Shown: positions 14,938 to 23,530 of the stretch, in pieces
Numbering within the stretch: the stretch's first letter is position 1
Layout of the letters: every line of letters begins with the position of its first letter
Assembly: GCA_905235675.1 (NCBI GenBank)
Contig: CAJONC010000014.1
Location: 1 to 45,159, forward strand
Direction: 5' to 3'
Length of the DNA: 45,159 nt
DNA from: an uncultured Bacteroidales bacterium
Lineage (GTDB): Bacteria; Bacteroidota; Bacteroidia; Bacteroidales; UBA932
Program-made: the position numbers and the translations under genes
Notes under the pieces: model-generated
What the model saw: only the letters and a program-made list of their open reading frames with translations
Database searches by the model: none
Told to the model about the DNA's origin: nothing

Positions 14938-17099
14938 CCTATACCGAAGTGTACGGCATTGTTGCCCCGTTTCAGCCACTGGTCGGGACCTATTATCCTG
15001 CCGCCCTCCGGCAGGGACGGGTCGCGCAGTTTCATGCCGAAGTCAATGCGTACCAGAATGAAGTTCATGTTCAGTCGGACTCCGGCGCCCCAGTCGCTCG
15101 CAAGGCTGTTGTAAAAATCGTTGATAAGGAATGCGCTCTGCAGTCCTTCTTCGGTATCGGGATATTTCAGGTTCCAGACATTGCCCACGTCGGCGAACAG
15201 GGCGCCTTCCAGCTTCCAGAAAAGCCTGAACCTGTATTCAAGGTTCATTTCCAGTTTCATGTCACCGGTCTGGCTCGGAATTGAAAATGCCTCGTCCTTC
15301 TGGGAATAGCCCGGTCCGAGGTCGCGTGCCTGCCATCCTCTCATGCTGCTCGCCCCGCCCGCATAGAACTGCTTTTCGAAAGGCATTGCAGTGGAATTGC
15401 CATAGGCAAAGCCCGCGCCTATGAGCAGGCGTGCCGCAAGCCCCTGGTTCTCGTCCTTGCCGAAGCGAAGCGTACCTCCAAGGGAATACTCCCCTTTTAT
15501 GTACTGGGCGAAAGGTGAACCGGCTATGTTGTAAATTCCGTCATTCGCTTTCATCAAGGGAGTGAACAGTGCGATAACGTTTCCGGAAAGGTCGAGGTTG
15601 AAGCGGTGGAAGTAATATGACGACTGCGGGATTATGTCGGTGCTGGAGTTATAATAAGTTGTAAGGCTGACTCCGGCGTCGAGGTGATTGGAGTAGGAAT
15701 AATAGAGGTATGGATTTCTGTAGAGGCTTTTTATGAAGTCGTTGTCGAGGTTGTAAAGTCTCACGAAATTGATTCTGAGGGGTGAGAACTGATATGACAG
15801 ACGCTTGCGATAAAGCCCCGTATATCCGAAGGAGAGCGAGAAAATGTTTCTGGTATATTCCGGCCTGCTCTGCCTGTTGAATGATGCGTTCAAATCCGTC
15901 CTTGGAATGGCGACTCCCTTGAAATGGCTGATAGGAATGCCGAGGAAACGGGGGAAACTCAAACCTGCGGATACGCCGAATTCGGTGGCACGCACATCGC
16001 TGTTGAGCATGAACTGGAAATCGCCGTTGAAACCGAGGCTCAGCCATTCTCCACCGTGGAATATGTTTTTGTGGAAGAAACTGAACTCGGGAGAGACGCT
16101 GAACAGGCCGTTGGAGTTCGTGGAACCTTCCAGATTGACCTTGAAGCCCTGGGCGGGCGAACGGGAGAGGTTTATGCTGCAGTCTACGGTGGTGCTGTCG
16201 GCCTCGGTCATTTCGATGCGGACATTGCTGAAGGTTTTCAGGGACGACAGCCTGGAGTATGTGGTGTTGATTTCGGTTTCGTTGTATGGCTGCCCCGGGC
16301 GGACGGTCGTGATTTCTTTCAGCAGGGTTTCGCGGAAGCGCAGGTCGGAAGGGAGGGTGATGGAAACGTCGCCTATGTTATACTTGTTCAGGGGTTTGGC
16401 ATTGTTGGCCGACAGCTCCCTTCCATATTCGCCCACCCTGTAGTACAGCAAGGTGCCGCCTCCGAGCGTATCCGCCTCGAAAGTGTAATTGCTTTTGTTC
16501 AGGGAATAATAGCCGAGATTGCGCATTCTCGACGATGAAATGACGCTTTCGCTCTCAAGCAGCTTTTCCGAAAGGTAATTCCCTTCGAGCCTGGAAATGA
16601 CCTCGCTGGAATCCGCCATGAAATCGGAGTGGAAACTGTCGTATTCCGGTACTTCGAAAACCACTTTCTCTATAGGATAACGCTTGCCGAGGGTGAGGAG
16701 ATATTCCACGCTGGCTTTCTTGCCTTTGTGGTGTATCCTGCTGTCGACGCGGGAGTCGTAATATCCCATATAGATGAGCCTCTGCTGCATGTTTTCTATG
16801 GATGGCTCCACTGCGTTTTCGTCCAGGATCAGGGGAGGCGTGCCCAACTTGTGGAGGACTCCGTCTTTTTTCGACCAGTTGTAGACATAGAGAAAGGGAT
16901 TGAAACTCAGGATTCCTCCGTTTCCGGCGTCCTGCCTTATGTAATTCCGGACTTCTTTCTCATTGAAATCGGGCGGAACTTCGTCCGTAACCGTTATTTT
17001 GGTGGAAGTAAGCCTGTACTGCCCCTCTTCAAGGACGCGGGTAGTGCTGCAGGACACAGCCAGCAGAAACATTGCGAGGATGGGTAACAAGCGCTTCAT
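14925..17099 (-). CDS. tamL: TamL: Omp85-family outer-membrane lipoprotein (BamA/TamA-like)
   Basis: A 724-residue outer-membrane insertase-like protein. The N-terminus is a lipoprotein signal (MKRLLPILAMFLLAVSCSTT, lipid Cys at 17). POTRA-type regions follow (about 30-330), then a 16-strand Omp85 barrel containing FEKQFYAGGASSMRGWQARD, the conserved G-x-x-x-x-R-G-W loop that binds inside the barrel, and ending VHFGIGYPF with a terminal Phe. A lipid anchor on an Omp85 protein is the hallmark of TamL in Bacteroidota, which works with TamB in envelope assembly. No tamB is in this window. The gene is divergent from the SpoU methyltransferase gene, with only 40 bases between the starts, and overlaps rarA at the 3' end. 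Confidence 0.88.
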   Translation of the reverse strand: MKRLLPILAMFLLAVSCSTTRVLEEGQYRLTSTKITVTDEVPPDFNEKEVRNYIRQDAGNGGILSFNPFLYVYNWSKKDGVLHKLGTPPLILDENAVEPSIENMQQRLIYMGYYDSRVDSRIHHKGKKASVEYLLTLGKRYPIEKVVFEVPEYDSFHSDFMADSSEVISRLEGNYLSEKLLESESVISSSRMRNLGYYSLNKSNYTFEADTLGGGTLLYYRVGEYGRELSANNAKPLNKYNIGDVSITLPSDLRFRETLLKEITTVRPGQPYNETEINTTYSRLSSLKTFSNVRIEMTEADSTTVDCSINLSRSPAQGFKVNLEGSTNSNGLFSVSPEFSFFHKNIFHGGEWLSLGFNGDFQFMLNSDVRATEFGVSAGLSFPRFLGIPISHFKGVAIPRTDLNASFNRQSRPEYTRNIFSLSFGYTGLYRKRLSYQFSPLRINFVRLYNLDNDFIKSLYRNPYLYYSYSNHLDAGVSLTTYYNSSTDIIPQSSYYFHRFNLDLSGNVIALFTPLMKANDGIYNIAGSPFAQYIKGEYSLGGTLRFGKDENQGLAARLLIGAGFAYGNSTAMPFEKQFYAGGASSMRGWQARDLGPGYSQKDEAFSIPSQTGDMKLEMNLEYRFRLFWKLEGALFADVGNVWNLKYPDTEEGLQSAFLINDFYNSLASDWGAGVRLNMNFILVRIDFGMKLRDPSLPEGGRIIGPDQWLKRGNNAVHFGIGYPF

Positions 17100-17107
17100 A
17101 AAACTGA

Positions 17108-17115
17108 CAAATATA
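17108..17115 (-). promoter_or_regulatory. -7 box TATATTTG, 8 bases before tamL
   Basis: The minus-strand TATATTTG is followed by eight bases and the tamL ATG at 17099. The implied leader is only a few bases. Confidence 0.6.
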
Positions 17116-17127
17116 CGAAAATATGCT

Positions 17128-17135
17128 TATTTTTG
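17128..17135 (+). promoter_or_regulatory. -7 box TATTTTTG, 4 bases before the SpoU methyltransferase start
   Basis: TATTTTTG is followed by CACT and the ATG at 17140. With the usual start-site distance the transcript would begin at or beside the start codon. No -33 TTTG is seen. Confidence 0.6.
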
Positions 17136-17139
17136 CACT

Positions 17140-17844
17140 ATGGCAACTATCAGCAACAGCGAAATAAAGCAAATACGCTCCCTTAGGGAAAAGAAATTCC
17201 GCGAGGAACTCGGACTTTTTACGGTTGAAGGAGAAAAGATGGTTGCGGAGGCGTTGGACTCGGACTTTGAAGTCGTGAAGGTATACAGGAGCGAAGAGCT
17301 TGGAGAAGAGACCATGAAACGCATCAGTTCCATGACTTCTCCCTCCCCCGTCGTCGCTGTGGTACGGAAGCCTGCTCCTGCGGAGCATAATCCCGGCGGA
17401 CTCTGCCTTGCCCTTGATTCCGTGCGCGACCCCGGCAATATGGGAACTATTCTCCGCATCGCCGACTGGTTCGGTGCGGACTGCATCTTCGCATCCCCTG
17501 ACAGCGTCGAAGTCTACAACCCGAAAGCGGTCCAGGCATCGATGGGCGCCATCTTCCGCAAGAAATTGATATACTGTGATATAGCGGAAAAATGCAGGGA
17601 ATTCCGAGCAGCCGGCCTTCGCGTGTTCGGCACATTCCTGGACGGCAGCGACATCTATGCATCCGATCTTCCCCGCGAGGGGCTTATAGTGATGGGCAAC
17701 GAGGCCAACGGCATCAGCAGGGCTGTTGCTGCGGAGTGCGACGGCCGGCTCACCATTCCCTCTTTCGGAGGCGGTTCGGAATCGCTGAACGTTTCCGTTG
17801 CGACCGCCATTACCATTTCTGAATTCAGGCGCAGATGGAAGTAA
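17140..17844 (+). CDS. TrmH/SpoU-family RNA 2'-O-methyltransferase
   Basis: A 234-residue SPOUT methyltransferase, predicted to methylate a ribose 2'-OH in rRNA or tRNA using SAM. The N-terminal substrate-binding part (ISNSEIKQIRSLREKKFRE, then FTVEGEKMVAEAL) leads to a SPOUT knot with LALDSVRDPGNMGTILRIAD (motif 1, about residues 88-107), GLIVMGNEANGISRAV (motif 2) and LTIPSFGGGSESLNVSVA (motif 3). The ATG at 17140 is the only start that places the fold correctly and agrees with the promoter box just before it. The last 10 bp overlap the GH13 gene. The specific nucleotide modified is not known. Confidence 0.88.
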   Translation: MATISNSEIKQIRSLREKKFREELGLFTVEGEKMVAEALDSDFEVVKVYRSEELGEETMKRISSMTSPSPVVAVVRKPAPAEHNPGGLCLALDSVRDPGNMGTILRIADWFGADCIFASPDSVEVYNPKAVQASMGAIFRKKLIYCDIAEKCREFRAAGLRVFGTFLDGSDIYASDLPREGLIVMGNEANGISRAVAAECDGRLTIPSFGGGSESLNVSVATAITISEFRRRWK

Positions 17845-19151
17845 TATATCAGGTGCTGCCCAGAATCTGGGGCAAAGGCAAGTTTTCGGAGTGGGATGCG
17901 AAAGCATTCGCATATCTCAAGTCCTTGAATGTCACGGCCGTATGGTATACGGGCGTAATCCGCCACGCAAGCGGCAAGCCCTTCGTGAAAGGTAACCCCG
18001 GCTCACCTTATTCCATAGAGGATTATTTCGATGTCAATCCCTATCTTGCCGACATGCCCGAAAGGCGGATGGAGGAATTCCGCAATCTTGTAAAAAGGAC
18101 GCACAGGGCGGGGCTGAAAGTGATAATCGACTATGTCCCCAACCATGTCAGTCCGGACTGCCTGGACCTGCCCAAATGCCCTTACTGCGACTACGACTGG
18201 ACTGATACCCTCAAGGTGGATTATTCCCACCCTGACACTTACGGCAAGATGCTGGAAATCCTCCTGTTCTGGGCGGACAAAGGCGTGGACGGATTCCGTT
18301 GCGATATGGTGGAGATGGTGCCCCCTGAGTTCCTGAAATGGCTTATCGCGGAGGTCCGCCGGCGCTACCCCGAGATGCTTTTCATAGGAGAGGCATACGA
18401 CAGGAACAATTACCGCCGCTATATTGAAGACCTGGGCTTCGATCTTCTGTACGACAAGTCCGGCTTCTACGACAACGTAAGGGCTATAATCCGGAACGGG
18501 GCCTCCGCGCGGAACCTGACTCGCAACTGGCAGTTCCTGCAGGATCTGCAGCCGGATATGCTGAACTTCCTCGAGAATCACGACGAGCAGCGATTCGCTT
18601 CCACTTATTTTGCGGGCGACGCCCTGAAGGCCTTCCCCGCCCTTGCTGTCGGGGCCCTTTTCAATGGCGCGTCGTTTATGGTTTATGCCGGACAGGAAGT
18701 GGGGACGGATGCCGCCGAGGGGGCCGAAGGCAGGACTTCCATCTTCAACTGGACCGGCCCTGAGCAGATGAAACATCTGCACCGCCATGTACGCAGCGGC
18801 AAAGGACTTGACGCTGATGAACTGAAGCTTCTGGAGAGATACAGGGAAATACTCGGCCACCTGTCGGATCCCGTGTTTTCCGAAGGATACAACTACGACC
18901 TCTGCTGGTGCAACTCCCCTGCCGGAGGATTCGATCCCGAACAGCATTTCGCCTTCCTGCGCTATTACAGGGAACCCCGCAGGCGAAAGGCAAGGGCGGT
19001 GCTGGTTTTCTGCAACTTCTCCGCCTCGCATGCGAGCGTAAGGCTCAGGATTCCGGATGATCTGCGTTCGAAGCCGGAGCTCGGCTGGCTGCCGGTAAAC
19101 TGGGGAATATCCGTTCCGCCCATGGAGATATGCATCAGGGAGTTGAAGTAA
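17835..19151 (+). CDS. Cytoplasmic GH13 (alpha-amylase family) glycoside hydrolase
   Basis: A 438-residue enzyme without a signal peptide, so it probably acts on internal alpha-glucans or maltodextrins. The four GH13 regions are present: DYVPNHVS (region I, about residue 98), GFRCDMVEM (region II, nucleophile Asp), MLFIGEAYD (region III, acid/base Glu) and FLENHDEQR (region IV, Asp). All three catalytic acids are intact. A short C-terminal beta domain follows (RKARAVLVFCNFSASHASVRL). It is shorter than many amylases and has no carbohydrate-binding module. The start overlaps the methyltransferase gene by 10 bp. The phosphofructokinase gene downstream has its own promoter, and the two genes together suggest storage-glucan use feeding glycolysis. 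Confidence 0.88.
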   Translation: MEVIYQVLPRIWGKGKFSEWDAKAFAYLKSLNVTAVWYTGVIRHASGKPFVKGNPGSPYSIEDYFDVNPYLADMPERRMEEFRNLVKRTHRAGLKVIIDYVPNHVSPDCLDLPKCPYCDYDWTDTLKVDYSHPDTYGKMLEILLFWADKGVDGFRCDMVEMVPPEFLKWLIAEVRRRYPEMLFIGEAYDRNNYRRYIEDLGFDLLYDKSGFYDNVRAIIRNGASARNLTRNWQFLQDLQPDMLNFLENHDEQRFASTYFAGDALKAFPALAVGALFNGASFMVYAGQEVGTDAAEGAEGRTSIFNWTGPEQMKHLHRHVRSGKGLDADELKLLERYREILGHLSDPVFSEGYNYDLCWCNSPAGGFDPEQHFAFLRYYREPRRRKARAVLVFCNFSASHASVRLRIPDDLRSKPELGWLPVNWGISVPPMEICIRELK

Positions 19152-19155
19152 TGGT

Positions 19156-19190
19156 TATTTTTGTTAACTTTGCGCTGCTTTAAGAAGCAG
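19156..19190 (+). promoter_or_regulatory. Promoter and leader hairpin of the phosphofructokinase gene
   Basis: TATTTTTG (19156-19163) fits TAnnTTTG. The leader of about 45 bases contains a perfect 6-bp hairpin, CTGCTT (19175-19180) with AAGCAG (19185-19190). It could stabilise the mRNA or affect translation, but no role is shown. Confidence 0.5.
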
Positions 19191-19210
19191 GAAACATCTT
19201 ATATCATATC

Positions 19211-20440
19211 ATGAAAGATTCAATCATCATTCTTTGCGGCGGCGGCCCTGCTCCGGGCATGAACACCGTCGTTTGCTCTGTTGCAAAAACCTTCCTTAAC
19301 AACGGATACCGCGTAATTGGCCTCCATGGCGGATATTCCGGTCTTTTCAGCAAGAACCCCCGTACCGAAGACATCGACTTCTTCAAGGCCGACGCATACT
19401 TCAACAGGGGCGGTTCCTATCTGCAGATGAGCCGTTTCAAGCCCACTGACGAAGATTTCGAGAAGAACTTCAACCTCGACCTCTTCAAGGACAACAACAT
19501 CAAGCTCCTGGTTACCGTCGGCGGAGATGATACCGCTTCCACTGCCAACCGCATCGCCAAGTTCCTCGAGGCCAAGAAGTATCCCATCCACAACATCCAT
19601 GTGCCCAAGACCATCGACAACGACCTTCCCCTTCCCGGAAACGCTCCCACCTTCGGATTCAACTCCGCAAAGGACGAAGGCGCCCATCTGGCACGCACCG
19701 TCTATGAAGATGCCCGTACCTCCGGCACCTGGCTCCTGATAAGCGCCATGGGCCGCAGCGCAGGCCATCTCGCACTCGGAATCGGCGAAGCTACGCACTG
19801 CCCCATGACCATCATTCCCGAAATGTTCAACAAGACCGCCATCAGCCTCGACAAGATTGTGAAGCTCGCGGTTTCCACCATAATCAAGCGCAAGATCACC
19901 GGCATCCCTTACGGCACCGTGGTAGTGGCCGAGGGCGTATTCCACGACCTTGACCCTCAGGAAATCAAGGATGCAGGCGTCAACATGACCTACGACGAGC
20001 ACGGACATCCCGAACTCGGCAAGATAAGCAAGGCCGTCCTCTTCAACGACATCCTCGAAAAGGAATTCAAGAAGCTCGGCATCAAGATGAAAACACGTCC
20101 CGTGGAGATAGGCTACGACGTCCGCTGCCAGGATCCCATCGCCTACGACCTCACCTACTGCACCGAACTCGCTATGGGAGCGTACGAGCTCTTCGCCAAG
20201 GGCGAGACCGGCTGCATGGTATATGTCGATTCCGACGGAGAGGCCCATCCCCTCTATCTCAAGGACCTCCAGAATGCGGAAGGAAAAATTCCTCCGCGCC
20301 GCGTGAACATCGAAGGCGGTACCGCGCAGAACTATTATGCCAACATCTGCCAGTACATCACTCCTGCCGATTACGAGGCTGCAAAAGCATACCTGCCCAA
20401 TCCCGAGGAATACGATTTCCGCAAGATTCTCGGCTGGTAA
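19211..20440 (+). CDS. pfp: Pyrophosphate-dependent 6-phosphofructokinase
   Basis: A 409-residue enzyme converting fructose 6-phosphate to fructose 1,6-bisphosphate in glycolysis. PPi rather than ATP use is inferred from two diagnostic positions: VGGDDTAS (about residues 99-106), with Asp where ATP enzymes have Gly (GGDGS), and PKTIDND (about 131-137), with Lys where ATP enzymes have Gly. Other motifs are GGGPAPGMN at the N-terminus and MGRSAGHLAL for the sugar-phosphate site. The length fits the PPi-type clade. Its codon use is strongly biased (for example many AAG, CTC, ATC), which suggests high expression. It is followed by the strongest terminator in the window. Confidence 0.88.
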   Translation: MKDSIIILCGGGPAPGMNTVVCSVAKTFLNNGYRVIGLHGGYSGLFSKNPRTEDIDFFKADAYFNRGGSYLQMSRFKPTDEDFEKNFNLDLFKDNNIKLLVTVGGDDTASTANRIAKFLEAKKYPIHNIHVPKTIDNDLPLPGNAPTFGFNSAKDEGAHLARTVYEDARTSGTWLLISAMGRSAGHLALGIGEATHCPMTIIPEMFNKTAISLDKIVKLAVSTIIKRKITGIPYGTVVVAEGVFHDLDPQEIKDAGVNMTYDEHGHPELGKISKAVLFNDILEKEFKKLGIKMKTRPVEIGYDVRCQDPIAYDLTYCTELAMGAYELFAKGETGCMVYVDSDGEAHPLYLKDLQNAEGKIPPRRVNIEGGTAQNYYANICQYITPADYEAAKAYLPNPEEYDFRKILGW

Positions 20441-20462
20441 GCATACCGGACACTCATTTTAG

Positions 20463-20493
20463 GCGGTTTCCCCTACGGGGAACCGCTTTTTTT
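20463..20493 (+). terminator. Strong intrinsic terminator after pfp
   Basis: GCGGTT and CCCC pair with GGGG and AACCGC around a 3-base loop with one bulged T, and a run of seven T residues follows. It ends the pfp transcript and isolates the ligA promoter that begins three bases later. Confidence 0.92.
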
Positions 20494-20495
20494 AT

Positions 20496-20503
20496 TATAT
20501 TTG
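20496..20503 (+). promoter_or_regulatory. -7 box TATATTTG, 6 bases before ligA
   Basis: TATATTTG ends 6 bases before the ATG at 20510, giving an almost leaderless transcript. The -33 position falls inside the preceding terminator hairpin, and no TTTG is present there. Confidence 0.6.
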
Positions 20504-20509
20504 TCGATT

Positions 20510-22597
20510 ATGGACAAACAGGCCGCAAACAAAAGAATTCTGGAGCTTCGTGACATTCTCCGCGAAAACAGCCGGCTGTACTATGTCGACAACGCTCCGG
20601 TCATGTCCGACTACGAGTACGACCAGCTGATGCATGAACTGGAAGCCCTCGAAGCCGAATATCCGGAGTTCCTTACCCCCGACTCCCCCACCCAGAAAGT
20701 CGGAAGCGACCTGGAATCCCAGGGCATGGGCGTAAATGCCGAGCCTGCCGTAAGGCGCGAATTCGTGCAGCGTCCGCATCGCTATCCCATGCTCTCGCTC
20801 GGCAACACCTATTCCATTTCGGAAGTGGAAGAATTCAGCGCCAGGGCCGACAAAACCCTCGGAAACTCTTTCACCTATTGCTGTGAACTGAAATTCGACG
20901 GTACCGCCATCTGCCTTACATATCGCAATGGTGTGCTTGTCCAGGCCCTTACGAGGGGCGACGGCGTAATGGGTGACGATGTCACCGAGAATGCCCTTCG
21001 CATCTCCAACATTCCCCACAGGCTCAGGGGCGACTATCCCGAAGAATTCGAGATAAGGGGCGAGATACTGATGCCCTACGATTCGTTCGACAAGCTGAAC
21101 GGGGAACGCGAGCGCAACGAAGAGGCGCCTTTCGCCAATCCGCGCAATGCCGCCTCGGGTTCGCTCAAGCTTATCGACCCCGAAGCCGTAGCGCATCGCG
21201 GGCTCATGTGTACCCTGTATCACATCCCCGCGGAAAGCCTCAGTTTTGAATCGCACGACCAGGCCCTCAGGGCAGCGCAAAGCTGGGGCCTTCCTGTATC
21301 CGACGAGCGCCGCATCTGCCACAATATCGACGAAATCAAGCAATACATAGAGTACTGGGACATCAAGCGCAAGGAACTCCCCTTCGCCACCGACGGCATT
21401 GTAATCAAGATAAACGAGATGGCCTACCAGCGCATTCTGGGATCCACGGCAAAGTCCCCCCGCTGGGAGGTTGCGTACAAGTTCAAGGCCGAGCAGGCCC
21501 TTACACCCATAGTCTCGATAGATTACCAGGTGGGCCGTACCGGAGCCGTAACGCCTGTCGCCAACCTTGAACCGGTGCTGCTTTCCGGCACAATAGTGAA
21601 GAGGGCCACGCTGGTGAACGAAGACCAGATGCGTGCACTCGACATCCATGAGGGTGATTCTGTATATGTGGAGAAAGGCGGGGAGATTATTCCCAAAATC
21701 ACCGGTGTGGAACCTTCGCTCAGGAAGAAAGATGCCGTCCGGCCGAAATTCCCCGAAGTCTGCCCCGACTGCGGCACTCCCCTCGTCCGTGCCGAAGCTG
21801 AGGCGAAGTGGTTCTGTCCCAACAGCGACGGATGCCCCATGCAGATAAAGGGCAGGCTCCTGCATTTCACAAGCCGCAAGGCCATGGATATACTTGCAGG
21901 CGACGCCACTGTGGAACAGCTGTTCAATCTCAAGCTCGCCCGTACTCCCGCCGACCTGTACGACCTCACTCCCCTGCAGCTTCTCGCCCTCGACGGATGG
22001 AAGGAAAAGAGCGCAATGCGTTTCCGCAGCAGTCTGGACGCCTCCAGGGACGTGCCATTCGAGAGGGTGCTGTTTGCACTCGGCATACGTTATGTGGGCG
22101 AAACCACCGCCAAGGAGCTGGCAAGACATTTCGGGAGCATAGATGCCATCGCTTCCGCCGGCAGGGAGGATCTTCTTGCAGTCCCCGACGTGGGTGAAGT
22201 GATTGCAGACAGCATCTTCGCCTTCTTCCGCGACGAGCGCCATCTCATTGAGATTGAACGCCTCAAGGCCCACGGCCTGCATTTCACCGTCGAAAACGGA
22301 GGGGATGCAGTATCTTCCGACGCCCTTGAAGGCAAGACCATAGTCATTTCCGGCACTTTCAGCATCTCCCGCGATGACATGAAGGCGCTTATAGAAAAGC
22401 ATGGCGGCAAAAATTCCGGCAGCGTAAGCGCCAGAACCTCTTTCCTGCTCGCAGGCGAAAAACCGGGCCCTGAAAAGCTCCGCAAATGCGAGTCCCTCGG
22501 CATACCGGTAATCGGAGAAGCCGAATTCATGGCCATGATACCTTCCTCCGGGGATGAGGCGGAACATGATAAATACGAACAACTTTCGCTGTTTTAG
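20510..22597 (+). CDS. ligA: NAD+-dependent DNA ligase
   Basis: A 695-residue replicative DNA ligase. Domain order is Ia (YYVDNAPVMSDYEYDQL, NMN binding), the nucleotidyltransferase core with ELKFDGTAICL (AMP-accepting Lys at about 128), an OB fold with VGRTGAVTPVA, a C4 zinc finger (CPDCGTPL to CPNSDGCP, about 418-443), helix-hairpin-helix repeats (GIRYVGETTAKELARHFG) and a C-terminal BRCT domain (KTIVISGTFSISRDDMKALI). Length is normal. The ATG at 20510 is chosen because an in-frame TTG nine bases upstream lies inside the promoter. It heads a plus-strand run of closely spaced genes through ispG. Confidence 0.96.
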   Translation: MDKQAANKRILELRDILRENSRLYYVDNAPVMSDYEYDQLMHELEALEAEYPEFLTPDSPTQKVGSDLESQGMGVNAEPAVRREFVQRPHRYPMLSLGNTYSISEVEEFSARADKTLGNSFTYCCELKFDGTAICLTYRNGVLVQALTRGDGVMGDDVTENALRISNIPHRLRGDYPEEFEIRGEILMPYDSFDKLNGERERNEEAPFANPRNAASGSLKLIDPEAVAHRGLMCTLYHIPAESLSFESHDQALRAAQSWGLPVSDERRICHNIDEIKQYIEYWDIKRKELPFATDGIVIKINEMAYQRILGSTAKSPRWEVAYKFKAEQALTPIVSIDYQVGRTGAVTPVANLEPVLLSGTIVKRATLVNEDQMRALDIHEGDSVYVEKGGEIIPKITGVEPSLRKKDAVRPKFPEVCPDCGTPLVRAEAEAKWFCPNSDGCPMQIKGRLLHFTSRKAMDILAGDATVEQLFNLKLARTPADLYDLTPLQLLALDGWKEKSAMRFRSSLDASRDVPFERVLFALGIRYVGETTAKELARHFGSIDAIASAGREDLLAVPDVGEVIADSIFAFFRDERHLIEIERLKAHGLHFTVENGGDAVSSDALEGKTIVISGTFSISRDDMKALIEKHGGKNSGSVSARTSFLLAGEKPGPEKLRKCESLGIPVIGEAEFMAMIPSSGDEAEHDKYEQLSLF

Positions 22598-22600
22598 GAT

Positions 22601-23530
22601 ATGGCAGAGGAGAAGAAAGATGTGCAAAAGGTGAAACTCAGCGACTGGAAAGCGCTGTTTACCGACAAGCTGTGGGCGATGGACCTCGACTTTGCTTCCA
22701 AGGCCTGGAAGAGATTTGTCCATTTCTTCAAGCTTGTCCGGCTTACCATAGACAGCTTCGCCCAGAATAAAATGGGTTACCAGTGCCTTGCACTGAGCTA
22801 TATGGTAACGCTTGCAATCGTTCCCTTCATCGCCTTCATCTTCTTTGTCTCCAACGGCCTGAATGTTGCGGACAAGGTTGCGGAGCTGCTGCTCAACGCC
22901 TTCCCTGGGCATCTCGAACTCGTCAACCTCGCCATAGAAAAAGCAAACAACATCATCCATATCGCCCAGTCGGGCACCGTAGGCTTCGTATCCACGCTGA
23001 TGTTCGTATGGAGTTTGCTCTGGTTGATGTTCCAGACGGAAAAAATTTTCAACAATGTGTGGGGAATCAGCCATATCCCCCGCAATATCTTCAAACGTTT
23101 CGGTTTTTACATCGGGCTGCTTATCCTGCTGCCTTTCATTGTAGTGATGCTGAGCTATGGCATAGTGCTCTATTCCAACGCGCCTTCGCTGGTAGGACTG
23201 GACCTTACCCTTCTCCATAGATTTTTCGGATGGGTGATGTTCTACGGATTCACCGTGCTTACCCTGTTCGCCGCCTACGAATACATCCCCGCATGCAAGG
23301 TCTACGTCAGGCATGCCCTTTCTTCCGCAGCTTTCACGGGACTCGTGTTCGTGGTATTCCAGTATCTCTATCTCGAAACCCAGATGTTCGTTACCAAGCT
23401 AAATGCCGTCTACGGAGTGATAGCGGCCATTCCCCTCTTCCTCATCTGGCTGAAATACAGTTTCCAGATCATTATTTACGGTGCGGAGCTCACCTATGCG
23501 CTCCAGAATGTCGATGAGTATAAGTTATGA
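22601..23530 (+). CDS. YihY/BrkB-family inner-membrane protein
   Basis: A 309-residue protein with about six membrane helices, matching the YihY/virulence factor BrkB family (UPF0761, once misnamed RNase BN). Family stretches are ALSYMVTLAIVPFIAFIFF in the first helix region, FVWSLLWLMFQTEKIFNNVW (about 125-144), the PRNIFKRFGFYIGLLILLPF helix, a later helix with SAAFTGLVFVVFQYLYL, and GVIAAIPLFLIWLKYSFQII near the C-terminus. The role is unknown; transport of lipids or small molecules has been suggested. The 60-residue cytoplasmic N-terminus is charged. It sits 3 bases after ligA and overlaps rel by 4 bp. Confidence 0.88.
   Translation: MAEEKKDVQKVKLSDWKALFTDKLWAMDLDFASKAWKRFVHFFKLVRLTIDSFAQNKMGYQCLALSYMVTLAIVPFIAFIFFVSNGLNVADKVAELLLNAFPGHLELVNLAIEKANNIIHIAQSGTVGFVSTLMFVWSLLWLMFQTEKIFNNVWGISHIPRNIFKRFGFYIGLLILLPFIVVMLSYGIVLYSNAPSLVGLDLTLLHRFFGWVMFYGFTVLTLFAAYEYIPACKVYVRHALSSAAFTGLVFVVFQYLYLETQMFVTKLNAVYGVIAAIPLFLIWLKYSFQIIIYGAELTYALQNVDEYKL

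Noticed and set aside
20495..23314. A 939-codon open frame on the minus strand opposite ligA and yihY
   Set aside because: It is antisense to two clearly conserved genes. Long antisense frames arise from the codon bias of GC-rich genes, and the translation has no domain I recognise. Similar long antisense frames opposite rel, the Ig-like lipoprotein gene and other genes were rejected for the same reason.
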